NCBI GenBank assembly: GCA_945901725.1
Contig: CAMDLK010000015.1
Span: 1 to 33,288, forward strand
Source: Bifidobacterium breve
Lineage (GTDB): Bacteria; Actinomycetota; Acidimicrobiia; Acidimicrobiales; Ilumatobacteraceae
Direction: 5' to 3'
Length of the DNA: 33,288 nt
Under the pieces are notes generated by a model, which saw only the letters and a list, made by a program, of their open reading frames with translations, did no database searches and was not told where the DNA came from. Shown piece by piece: positions 20,152-28,835 of this stretch. The stretch's first letter is position 1, and each line of letters begins with the position of its first letter. The position numbers and the translations under genes are program-made.

Positions 20152-21284
20152 CGAATACCTCGTGCTGCTGCAAGCACCAAGTCATATTGTTCGACTAATT
20201 CGGTGGCAGATATCTCAGACGTAAATGCCCTGGCGCGATCTTTGCCTGCAGTTACCAATTCTTCACGGCGAATCTTTACCGCTTCCAACGCGCGCACCCA
20301 TGCATCATCATCTAACGGACATACGAGTCCCGCATCTCCTACTACTTCGGGCAAGCTACCCCTGTCGCTACACACAACAGGAGTGCCACAACGCATGGCT
20401 TCAATTACTGGTGCACCGAATCCTTCGTATTCACTTGGAAACACCATTGCTTCTGCCATGGCCAATAATCCGTTGCGATCCGCATTCGATACTCGACCCG
20501 CCATCACAACTCGGTCACGAAGACCCAAGGTGTCAATCAGTTGAAGTACTTCATCATGTGCTGAACCTTTTGACCCCATACAGATGAGTCGCAATGCGGG
20601 ATCTCCCCATCGCCCTTCGCCATGTGCCATCAAACGCATGAGGAACGCGTGATTCTTGTGTGGGTGAGTAATTGCGGGATATACGAGAACAGGTCCGTTA
20701 CCTAAGCCAAACTGTCGACGTAACGCATCACTGCTGGTTGTTTCACCGTCGAAGGCTTTCTCTAAACCGTGACGCACCACACTGATTTTCTTCGGTGCGA
20801 TTCCGAAAGCACGCACCAATGTGCCAGCCACAAAACGAGACGGCACAGCAATGCGAACCGCACGTTGCAAAGACGACGGGACCATCTTGTTGAGATATTT
20901 CAACTTCACTGGCGCTACATAATGCGGGTAATCAATCCACTGCACATCATGGATTGTGACCAGTGTGTGCTTATTGCCGAAACGAGGAATCGAACCCCCA
21001 CCGTGGTGAACAACTTGATATTCCCGGGTACGCCATGCAAGCCAGGTGTGTTCCAGGAAAATGCGCTCAGCTCGGCGCATGCACGAACTTGGAGCTTCAT
21101 ACACAGTGAACGCTGCGGCAATGCGCGGGTGGCGTTCACAAAAACCGCGGGGTGCAAATACATCTACTTGATAGTTATGCGTGATTAGCGACAGACCATC
21201 GAGTTGACGCAACAAGTACTCCTCGCTACCACCAACACCGGGCACGCACCACAGTAAGTTCATCGCCGCATATCGGGTAATCAT
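20148..21284 (-). CDS. Family 4 glycosyltransferase
   Basis: VLVYPAITHPHKNHAFLMRL... VFPSEYEGFGAPVIEAMRCGTPVVCSDRGSLPEVVGDAG: GT4 E-x7-E motif. Confidence 0.92.
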   Translation of the reverse strand: MITRYAAMNLLWCVPGVGGSEEYLLRQLDGLSLITHNYQVDVFAPRGFCERHPRIAAAFTVYEAPSSCMRRAERIFLEHTWLAWRTREYQVVHHGGGSIPRFGNKHTLVTIHDVQWIDYPHYVAPVKLKYLNKMVPSSLQRAVRIAVPSRFVAGTLVRAFGIAPKKISVVRHGLEKAFDGETTSSDALRRQFGLGNGPVLVYPAITHPHKNHAFLMRLMAHGEGRWGDPALRLICMGSKGSAHDEVLQLIDTLGLRDRVVMAGRVSNADRNGLLAMAEAMVFPSEYEGFGAPVIEAMRCGTPVVCSDRGSLPEVVGDAGLVCPLDDDAWVRALEAVKIRREELVTAGKDRARAFTSEISATELVEQYDLVLAAARGIR

Positions 21285-22357
21285 GATGCAGTACCTAATA
21301 CTTGTCTATACGCGTTCATAGTGGCTTCAGCTGTAGCCGACCATGGCACTTGTGCCGCACGTGCAAGACCGCTTGCTCGAAGGTTGTCAACATTTGACAA
21401 CGCTTCAGACAAACCAGCCGCAATTGATTCAACACTGAGCGGATCAACAAGCACTGCTGCCCCACCGGCAACTTCTTCGGTTGATGTTCCGCGAGACGTA
21501 ACCACAGCAGCACCATGGGCCATGGCCTCAATGACTGGCAATCCGTACCCTTCCAAAATTGACGGGAATGCGAAAACCGAGCATGCCTCATATAAGGCAG
21601 GCAAATCATTTGCTGGCACAAAACCTGTAAATCGAACATCGTGCGCAGTTGATGGAGCTTCATCGCCCCACCCGGCCATCCCTACAACAACTAGTGGCGG
21701 AGCATCACGAAGTGAACCGAGCGCTTCAATGAGGCGTGCCAAGTTCTTTCGTGGCTCAAGTGTTCCGACAAACAAAACAAACTGTTCAGGCAAATCGTAT
21801 GTCGCACGAACTCGAGCGCGATCTTCGCTAGTGATGTTCTGCGCCCTTACTCCGAGCGGAACATGTCGTAAACGGTCTGAGTTAAAACCTGCCGTTACAC
21901 AATCGTCAAGCGTTGCTTGCGACGAGCACAGCACCATGTCTGCTTTGTTCAGCATGATGTCAAGACTTCGACGAAATACTTTGTTGCCTCGTGCAGTAAA
22001 GAAATCTGGATGGCGCAAGAAAGCCAAATCATGAATGGTGACCACTAGGGGCAATGACGTTGCTGGAGGAATGATGGTTGTGGAATGCACCAGGTCTGCG
22101 TTGTCGACGATGGATTCAACTTTTGGCCATCCGAGGCGCAACCAGGATTCAACGAGAAGTGGCCCACCAATGGGCAGCGAGTTGACTGCGATCGGAGGAA
22201 TAAACCCATCAGTTGGCGGGTGACGGTGTCGCCCAGTTACTCCAATGACCTCTACATCAGACCGCAAGGTCAGTTCACGAGCCACTTCAATAGCTGAGAT
22301 TCCGGTCCCCCCAGGGACTCGGTGCCAGCATTGTTCGAGGGTGTAGGCGATGAGCAC
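21281..22357 (-). CDS. Family 4 glycosyltransferase
   Basis: FVLFVGTLEPRKNLARLIEAL... VFAFPSILEGYGLPVIEAMAHGAAVVTSRGTSTEEVAGGAAVLVDP. Confidence 0.93.
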   Translation of the reverse strand: MLIAYTLEQCWHRVPGGTGISAIEVARELTLRSDVEVIGVTGRHRHPPTDGFIPPIAVNSLPIGGPLLVESWLRLGWPKVESIVDNADLVHSTTIIPPATSLPLVVTIHDLAFLRHPDFFTARGNKVFRRSLDIMLNKADMVLCSSQATLDDCVTAGFNSDRLRHVPLGVRAQNITSEDRARVRATYDLPEQFVLFVGTLEPRKNLARLIEALGSLRDAPPLVVVGMAGWGDEAPSTAHDVRFTGFVPANDLPALYEACSVFAFPSILEGYGLPVIEAMAHGAAVVTSRGTSTEEVAGGAAVLVDPLSVESIAAGLSEALSNVDNLRASGLARAAQVPWSATAEATMNAYRQVLGTAS

Positions 22358-22382
22358 CCCTACATTGTGACCGTTCCAGTCG

Positions 22383-22388
22383 TACTAT
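22383..22388 (+). promoter_or_regulatory. -10 TACTAT of fcl (N7 to the internal ATG 22396)
   Basis: TACTAT-GGCATCC-ATGTCGGAA. Confidence 0.5.
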
Positions 22389-22395
22389 GGCATCC

Positions 22396-23355
22396 ATGTC
22401 GGAATTTTGGTCGAATCGCAGTGTGGTGGTCACGGGAGGCAATGGCTTTCTCGGACGGGTCGTCGTAGCCCGATTGGCCCAACTAGGCGCTCGCGTTGCT
22501 GCCCCCACCCATGATGAGTACGACCTGACCATCCCCGGCGCAGCCGATGCAATGTTGGCTGCCCACTCACCTACTCATGTCATTCATCTGGCTGCCCGCG
22601 TCGGAGGAATCGGATACAACCAAGTTGCGCCAGCGCCTTTGTACCTCGACAACCTCATGATGGGCACTCACATCATCGAAGCAACGCGAGCTGCTGGAAC
22701 CGAGAAGACCGTCTTGCTCGGCACCGTGTGCTCGTACCCCAAACTCACTCCTGTTCCGTTCAAGGAAGAATCGTTGTGGGACGGTTATCCGGAAGAGACC
22801 AATGCACCATACGGCATTGCCAAGAAAGCTCACCTCATTCATGCACAGGTGAATGCAATTCAATACGGTCAAAAATTTGCATATCTCATTCCCACAAATC
22901 TCTACGGGCCTGGCGACAAATTCCATGAGTCGGTATCACACGTCATTCCGGCCCTTATTAAAAAGTGCATCGAAGCAAAAGAAACTGGGGCAGACCACAT
23001 TGACGTGTGGGGCACAGGTTCTGCCAGTCGTGAATATCTCTACGTCGAAGATGCAGCAGCAGCGATTGTGCGCGCTGCAGAAGCCCACGAAGGAACTGAG
23101 CCGATCAACCTTGGCTCGGATAGCGAAATCACCATTCGTGAAACGGCAGAAACAATTGCTTCAGTCGTTGGGTACACCGGCACTCTTCAATGGGACGCCA
23201 CCAAACCAGACGGCCAACCACGACGCCGCATTGACGCCACACGTGCAGAACAATTGCTCGGATGGAAAGCAGCCATGAAGTTTCGAGACGGCCTCGCGGC
23301 AACAGTTAATTGGTATCTCGCCAACCGAGCGGCAGCGGAGGCTGCACCTCGCTGA
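22396..23355 (+). CDS. fcl: GDP-L-fucose synthase
   Basis: VVVTGGNGFLGRVVVARL, HLAARVGGIGYNQVAPAPLYLDNLMMGTHIIEA, LGTVCSYPK, NAPYGIAKKAHLIHAQ, TNLYGPGDKFHESVSHVIPALI. Start moved from the ORF-track ATG (22387) to 22396 because a -10-like TACTAT overlaps the first ATG. Confidence 0.93.
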   Translation: MSEFWSNRSVVVTGGNGFLGRVVVARLAQLGARVAAPTHDEYDLTIPGAADAMLAAHSPTHVIHLAARVGGIGYNQVAPAPLYLDNLMMGTHIIEATRAAGTEKTVLLGTVCSYPKLTPVPFKEESLWDGYPEETNAPYGIAKKAHLIHAQVNAIQYGQKFAYLIPTNLYGPGDKFHESVSHVIPALIKKCIEAKETGADHIDVWGTGSASREYLYVEDAAAAIVRAAEAHEGTEPINLGSDSEITIRETAETIASVVGYTGTLQWDATKPDGQPRRRIDATRAEQLLGWKAAMKFRDGLAATVNWYLANRAAAEAAPR

Positions 23356-24191
23356 TGTCGTTTCCCCCACCGATTCTCGAATACTGCACCAGACATCCGG
23401 ACACAGCAACAGGCCGTCACTGCACGCGTTGTGGTCGCCCCGCATGCAACCAATGCCTCACGCAAGTCCATGTCGGCTCACACTGTGTTGACTGCATCAA
23501 GAGCTCGCGGCCACCAGTTACCGAGCGCATTCGTTTCTGGAACGCAGCACAACCGTTGTTAATCACCCAAGTCATTATTGCGGTGAACGTGTTTCTGTTT
23601 CTTTGGGTCACTATGGGGTCCACAGTGCTTACTAATGGCGGATCAATCAATGGCCGCGAACTCGATATGGCGTTGTCGCAGTATTTCATTGACAACGGCG
23701 AGTGGTACCGACTGATTTCTTCGGGTTTCCTGCATTACGGATTAATCCATGTCGGTATGAACATGTTCTTGTTGTGGCAACTTGGTCAACTTCTTGAACC
23801 AGCACTTGAACGAGGGCGATTTGCGCTTCTGTATTTTGCCGCAATGTTCGGCGGTTCTGCCGGGGCGCTTGCACTTAGCCCCAATGCTTTAACCGGTGGC
23901 GCATCGGGTGCAGTATTCGGCCTGATGGCAGCAGCAGCTGTTGGTTTGCAACAACGCGGCGTTAACCCAATGAAGACCGGAATCGGCGGAACTCTGATCT
24001 TGAACTTGCTCATCACTTTTACGATTCCCGGAATCTCTATTGGTGGCCACGTTGGTGGAGCACTCATGGGTGCCGTTGTTGGGTACGCAATGCTCGAGCC
24101 CCGATGGAACCGCACCGCTTCGTGGATTGCTTGGGCTGCACCCATCGCTGCCATGGTGGGATCAGTCTTTTTCATCGCTGTTTTCTTGTAG
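23355..24191 (+). CDS. Rhomboid-family intramembrane serine protease with N-terminal B-box-like zinc-binding domain
   Basis: CTRHPDTATGRHCTRCGRPACNQCLTQVHVGSHCVDC, then TM segments with HVGMNMFLLWQLG, GGASGAVFGL (GxSG) and GGHVGGALMG (His). Start overlaps fcl stop (TGATG). Confidence 0.93.
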   Translation: MSFPPPILEYCTRHPDTATGRHCTRCGRPACNQCLTQVHVGSHCVDCIKSSRPPVTERIRFWNAAQPLLITQVIIAVNVFLFLWVTMGSTVLTNGGSINGRELDMALSQYFIDNGEWYRLISSGFLHYGLIHVGMNMFLLWQLGQLLEPALERGRFALLYFAAMFGGSAGALALSPNALTGGASGAVFGLMAAAAVGLQQRGVNPMKTGIGGTLILNLLITFTIPGISIGGHVGGALMGAVVGYAMLEPRWNRTASWIAWAAPIAAMVGSVFFIAVFL

Positions 24192-24257
24192 CGACACACC
24201 CGCCACATAACGTTCGCATCACATTCCCCCGTGATCCAACTATCAACGGGAGACTCC

Positions 24258-24692
24258 ATGCTCAACGCATCACTTGTCGACATTCCACGTCCATTTATTG
24301 ATTCCATCTCATCCCTTGTCGAATCACTCGGTGTCGCCTGTTTGGCACTTGAACACCCACTGCGCGCCAACACCTATGCACTCATTACTGATCAGCAACA
24401 ACGAGGCCTCGGACTTATTCGCGACCAGCCCATCAACGAAAGCACCATTCATAACATCGTTGGTCAGTGTTCTCGCATTCCGAATGCTCATTCAATAGTT
24501 CTCGTGTCGGTGCGCACTACGTCTCCCATTCAATACGGAGATGTCGAGATGCTTCACCACTGCGCAATGGTGACCAACAACGCCGGACTTCAATTACTTG
24601 ATTGGGTCATTATTGGCCGTGGTGGGCTTTATTGTCCGAGGTCCATTGCAGGCATGCCAGACCCGTGGTCAACTGCATCAGCATTCTTATAA
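24258..24692 (+). CDS. RadC/JAB-like protein lacking an obvious HxH metal motif
   Basis: MLNASLVDIPRPFID...HSIVLVSVRTTSPIQYGDVEMLHHCAMVTNNAGLQLLDWVIIGRGGLYCPRSIAG; the C-terminal part resembles the RadC ...LLDHLIIG..YYS core. Confidence 0.6.
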   Translation: MLNASLVDIPRPFIDSISSLVESLGVACLALEHPLRANTYALITDQQQRGLGLIRDQPINESTIHNIVGQCSRIPNAHSIVLVSVRTTSPIQYGDVEMLHHCAMVTNNAGLQLLDWVIIGRGGLYCPRSIAGMPDPWSTASAFL

Positions 24693-24958
24693 GCACGTCG
24701 TTGCGCAGCTGACATTCGCAAGCCAGAACTCACCAAATGTGTCACCAGTTCTCTACTGGTCACCACCTGTGCGCCAAGGTCTATTGCAATGGCACGAATA
24801 TGCATCGGTAAGTCGTAATGGTCACCATGAAATGCACGTGGTGGAATTTCTAGCGTGACAGCGAATAGATGCAGTTCTTCAAATGAATGGTTGCTCGCCA
24901 TGTGACACCACTGATGATCCTTGAACCACCATCTGCTCTCATCAACAAAGATGGCCAT
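24629..24958 (-). CDS. DUF4031-like protein
   Basis: MAIFVDESRWWFKDHQWCHMASNHSFEELHLFAVTLEIPPRAFHGDHYDLPMHIRAIAIDLGAQVVTSRELV: xxVDxxRW, ELH.FA..L and HYD... REAIALGA-type pattern. Confidence 0.8.
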   Translation of the reverse strand: MAIFVDESRWWFKDHQWCHMASNHSFEELHLFAVTLEIPPRAFHGDHYDLPMHIRAIAIDLGAQVVTSRELVTHLVSSGLRMSAAQRRAYKNADAVDHGSGMPAMDLGQ

Positions 24959-24961
24959 GCG

Positions 24962-25177
24962 TTATGAGCAGCAGCCCCCGCCACAACAGCCACCACCAGA
25001 TGGTGCTGCTGGCATTGCCTGAGTTGAACCGCCACCAACGGAGGCAAACACGCTCAACATGCGCACTGCGTTGTCATGGCCTTGCGGGCATGTGGCAGGC
25101 GCATTGGCCTCTGCCATTGGGCGACGTTCATCGAATGTGGAATCACATGTGCGGCAACGGAACTCATACAAAGGCAT
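24962..25177 (-). CDS. FmdB-family zinc-ribbon protein
   Basis: MPLYEFRCRTCDSTFDERRPMAEANAPATCPQGHDNAVRMLSVFA... with Gly/Cys-rich tail GGGCCGGGCCS. Confidence 0.9.
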   Translation of the reverse strand: MPLYEFRCRTCDSTFDERRPMAEANAPATCPQGHDNAVRMLSVFASVGGGSTQAMPAAPSGGGCCGGGCCS

Positions 25178-25183
25178 GCGTTG

Positions 25184-25189
25184 AGTGTA
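25184..25189 (-). promoter_or_regulatory. -10 TACACT of the fmdB-like gene (N6 to ATG)
   Basis: Minus strand reads TACACT-CAACGC-ATGCCTTTG. Confidence 0.55.
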
Positions 25190-25221
25190 CGGCACCTCAT
25201 TCACCTGATTGACTGTTGGAC

Positions 25222-25512
25222 ATGGCAACCCCACTCAAAACTCGCCCCGTCGAGTCGCGCCCAGAGACAGAGATGGTTCCCGAGACCGGCGAACCAATTG
25301 TGGCTCACATTGTGAAGACCGAGCCTGGTGAGAATGCTGCAGCAAAGGTTCTAGAAGCACGCATCAACGGAACGCCAATTGAAGCGTTGTGTGGTCATGT
25401 GTGGGTACCGTCGCGCGACCCAAAGCAAGTACCGATGTGTCAGAAGTGCAAAGACATCTACGAGACGTATCGCATGTTCAACGACGGTCTTGGCGAATCA
25501 CCAAACGAATAA
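25222..25512 (+). CDS. DUF3039-family protein
   Basis: ...IVAHIVKTEPGENAAAKVLEARINGTPIEALCGHVWVPSRDPKQVPMCQKCKDIYE matches the actinobacterial DUF3039 pattern. Confidence 0.88.
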   Translation: MATPLKTRPVESRPETEMVPETGEPIVAHIVKTEPGENAAAKVLEARINGTPIEALCGHVWVPSRDPKQVPMCQKCKDIYETYRMFNDGLGESPNE

Positions 25513-25517
25513 TTTGC

Positions 25518-28500
25518 TTAACGAAAATCGCGACTAGGGATAGCGGCCGGCGCAAACAACGGCAACAACTGTTCAGCAACGATATTTATAACGCCTGTTG
25601 CAGATTCAACCCTGCCTCGCACTAATAACGCTGACGCATCACGCGCAACATTTCGGTACCGTGCCCAACACCCTTTTGAACACACAACATTGATAAGACC
25701 TGTCTCATCTTCCAAACTGATGAATGTGGCACCGCGTGCGCTCATGGGTCGTTGACGATGGGTGACAATGCCAGCCACCAACACTCGATCTTTGTGCGGC
25801 ACAGCCGGTAGCCCATCTGCAGTAACCACTCCCTTCGCTGCAAGTTGTTCACGCAGGAAAATAGTGGGGTGACCATCAGGCGAAATACCCGTGGCCCACA
25901 AATCTGCAATGGCTTCTTCCACTGGTTCCATGCCAGGCAATGTGGGCCGTGAATTCAACCCCATGATTCCCTGCAGATAAGCAACATCACCATGACCATG
26001 CGCACCTGCTTCCCACAATGCGTGCCTGCGATCATCGCCAAAACTGTCAGTGAATGCTCCAGCCGTAGCCAATGCTTCTACTTGCTTGCGCGACAAAGCA
26101 GGCACACGTGCAACCAGTTCTTCAATTGATGTGTATGGCCGATGTACTGCAATCTCACGGGCAAGTTCAGACCCGATTCCACGCACAGAACCGATACCCA
26201 GGCGCACAGCAAGACCAGTTTCCGAATCACTACACACTTCAAGCGTCGCTTCATGCCCCGATGCATTGATATCAGGAGTGCGCACCACAACACCATGACG
26301 CCGTGCATCACGCACCAATGTGTGTGGCGACCAAAACCCCATTGGTTGTGCATTCAATAACGCAGCACAGAACACAGCTGGTTCATGCAACTTGATATAC
26401 GACGACGAATACACGAGATACGCAAAACTCACTGAGTGACTTTCGGGAAATCCGTAATTGGCAAACGCTGCCATCTTCAGAAAAATCTCATCAGCAATTG
26501 CATCAGTAATGCCGCGTTCTGCCATGCCCTGATACAGCCGCACCTTCAACCGTTCCATACGGGCCTGCGACCGCTTCGAGCCCATGGCTTGGCGCAGTTG
26601 ATCAGCTTCACTTGCCGTGAAGCCAGCAACATCGATTGCCATTTGCATCAGTTGCTCTTGGAACAGCGGAATACCCAATGTCTTACCGAGAGAATTCTCT
26701 AACAGCGGATGCAGATACGTAATGGGTTCAAGTCCATTACGTCTGCGAATGTACGGATGAACTGACCCACCTTGAATTGGCCCGGGGCGAATGAGAGCGA
26801 TTTCCACAACCAAGTCATAAAAGCGACGCGGCTTTAAACGAGGCAATGTTGACATTTGTGCGCGCGACTCCACCTGAAACACGCCCACTGTGTCTGCACG
26901 ACACAACATGGAATACACATCATCTTCTTGCGGAATGGTCGCAAGGTCAAGTTCATACCCGCGGTGTTCCGAAATAAGCGACACAGCATTTGACAGTGCC
27001 GACAACATGCCAAGACCCAACAGGTCAAACTTCACCAGCCCTGCAGCAGCACAATCATCTTTGTCCCACTGCAACACACTGCGATTAGCCATGCGCCCCC
27101 ACTCAACTGGGCACACTTCAATAATGGGCCTGTCGCACATCACCATTCCACCTGAGTGGATACCCAAGTGCCGCGGCATATGTTCCACTTCGGCGGCCAT
27201 CTCTAACACCAAGTCGGGAATGTCATGGTCACGTTGTGTGGCAGTAATAGCAACCGTGCCCCATGCATCAACTTGTTTACTCCATGAATCTTGCTGATCA
27301 GCTCTATGCCCTAATGCGCGCGCCATATCGCGCACTGCTGAACGCGAGCGGTATGTAATGACATTGGCAACTTGTGCTGCATGATGACGCCCATGACGGG
27401 AATATACATACTGAATCACTTCTTCTCGCCTTCCGCTTTCAATGTCGATATCAATATCGGGCGGACCATCGCGCTCTGGTGACAAGAAGCGTTCAAACAA
27501 CAAGCCCAATGACACCGCATCGGCTTTTGTAATACCAAGAGAAAAACACACAGCACTGTTTGCCGCGCTTCCGCGACCCTGACACAAAATGCCCTGTTCG
27601 GTACAGAACCGCACGATGTCCCACACCACTAAGAAATAGCCAGCGAAGCCAAGCGTTTCAATGATTTCTAATTCATGGTCAATCGTGCGCCACGCACGTG
27701 CACGCAATGATAAGTCTTCACTTGATTCAGCCGGTTTCTCGCCGTACCGATGTTGTGCACCGCGCGCAACAAGCTGTCGCAAGTACGACATCTCCGTATG
27801 GCCATCAGGGCACGGAAACGGCGGTAACTGTGGTGCAACTAATGACAAGTCAAAAGCAATTTCCTGTGCAAGGGTTGCTGTGCGCTCTACAACACCTGGG
27901 TACCGCGCAAAGCGCCGTTGCTGTTCAACGCCGGAACGCAAGTACGCCGTTGCTGCAGCCGGTAAAAGATGATCAATGCTGTCAAGACCACACCTGTTAC
28001 GCACCGCCGCTAATGCTGTTGCCAAACGATGTTGCGCCGGCACCGCATACATGACGTTGTTGCTAGCAACACACTCAAGGTCAAGCATTGCTGCCAACTG
28101 CACCAACTGGTCATTACGCACAGCATCAATAGGGTCGCCGTGATCCCACAGTTCCACCAACACATTGCGTTGCCCGAAATGCTCGATTAACGAACGTAAT
28201 GAACGTTCTGCTTCTGCTGGGCCATGCTGCACCAATGCCTGCACCACCGCGCTGGTACGACCACCTGTGAGAACCAAGCAATGATCACGCACTGTTTGCC
28301 CCACCGTGGGAAATGAAAACACGGGAGCACCTTTACTGCCGGCAAGTTGTCCTTCACTAATGGCTCGTGCCATACGCGCATACCCTGATGGCCCGCGCGC
28401 CAACAACACAATGTCGCCAGCAGCACAATCAAGTTCCACTCCAAAGATGGTTGGCAAGTTCACTGCACGTGCTGCTTCTGCAAAACGAACGACACCGTAC

Positions 28501-28796
28501 AAACCATTGCGATCAGTGATGGCAAGCGCAGATAACCCGAGCGCCGCTGCCACCTCTGCTAATTCTTCAGGGTGTGCTGCACCTTCTAAGAACGAAAAAT
28601 TAGATGTGCAATGCAATTCTGCATACGGCACCGTGGGCAGCTGACGTGACAACACGGGCTCAAACGGTTGACGTGTTGCACTAAACGCAGGGCCATCGCC
28701 GCCTGCATTCCAGCCAATCGAAGACGGCGCTCGACCATCAGACAGACGCGCTTCTAATTCGTGCCACGGCATCGCCGGATTATTGAACCCCACCAT
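25518..28796 (-). CDS. dnaE2: Error-prone DNA polymerase III alpha subunit DnaE2/ImuC
   Basis: PHP domain YAELHCTSNFSFLEGAAHPEELAEVAAALGLSALAITDRNGLYG; polymerase motif GPPDIDIDIES; C-terminal OB region; adjacent to imuB and imuA' with an SOS box. Confidence 0.96.
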   Translation of the reverse strand: MVGFNNPAMPWHELEARLSDGRAPSSIGWNAGGDGPAFSATRQPFEPVLSRQLPTVPYAELHCTSNFSFLEGAAHPEELAEVAAALGLSALAITDRNGLYGVVRFAEAARAVNLPTIFGVELDCAAGDIVLLARGPSGYARMARAISEGQLAGSKGAPVFSFPTVGQTVRDHCLVLTGGRTSAVVQALVQHGPAEAERSLRSLIEHFGQRNVLVELWDHGDPIDAVRNDQLVQLAAMLDLECVASNNVMYAVPAQHRLATALAAVRNRCGLDSIDHLLPAAATAYLRSGVEQQRRFARYPGVVERTATLAQEIAFDLSLVAPQLPPFPCPDGHTEMSYLRQLVARGAQHRYGEKPAESSEDLSLRARAWRTIDHELEIIETLGFAGYFLVVWDIVRFCTEQGILCQGRGSAANSAVCFSLGITKADAVSLGLLFERFLSPERDGPPDIDIDIESGRREEVIQYVYSRHGRHHAAQVANVITYRSRSAVRDMARALGHRADQQDSWSKQVDAWGTVAITATQRDHDIPDLVLEMAAEVEHMPRHLGIHSGGMVMCDRPIIEVCPVEWGRMANRSVLQWDKDDCAAAGLVKFDLLGLGMLSALSNAVSLISEHRGYELDLATIPQEDDVYSMLCRADTVGVFQVESRAQMSTLPRLKPRRFYDLVVEIALIRPGPIQGGSVHPYIRRRNGLEPITYLHPLLENSLGKTLGIPLFQEQLMQMAIDVAGFTASEADQLRQAMGSKRSQARMERLKVRLYQGMAERGITDAIADEIFLKMAAFANYGFPESHSVSFAYLVYSSSYIKLHEPAVFCAALLNAQPMGFWSPHTLVRDARRHGVVVRTPDINASGHEATLEVCSDSETGLAVRLGIGSVRGIGSELAREIAVHRPYTSIEELVARVPALSRKQVEALATAGAFTDSFGDDRRHALWEAGAHGHGDVAYLQGIMGLNSRPTLPGMEPVEEAIADLWATGISPDGHPTIFLREQLAAKGVVTADGLPAVPHKDRVLVAGIVTHRQRPMSARGATFISLEDETGLINVVCSKGCWARYRNVARDASALLVRGRVESATGVINIVAEQLLPLFAPAAIPSRDFR

Positions 28797-28801
28797 GCAA
28801 T

Positions 28802-28827
28802 TCTATACGAACATATGTTCGTATAGA
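28802..28827. promoter_or_regulatory. LexA-type SOS box (core CGAACATATGTTCG at 28808-28821) inside a 26-bp perfect palindrome, dnaE2 promoter
   Basis: TCTATACGAACATATGTTCGTATAGA is its own reverse complement; the core matches the Gram-positive/actinobacterial LexA consensus; next to dnaE2. Confidence 0.93.
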
Positions 28828-28830
28828 CAA
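28802..28830 (-). promoter_or_regulatory. dnaE2 promoter: -35 TTGTCT, 17-bp spacer containing the SOS box, -10 TATAGA
   Basis: Minus strand reads TTGTCT-ATACGAACATATGTTCG-TATAGA-ATTGC-ATG. Confidence 0.75.
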
Positions 28831-28835
28831 GGGGG

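Noticed and set aside
21321-22034. 237-aa plus-strand ORF antisense to the GT4 gene
   Set aside because: Low-complexity Ser/Thr/Arg composition; the opposite strand carries well conserved GT4 motifs.
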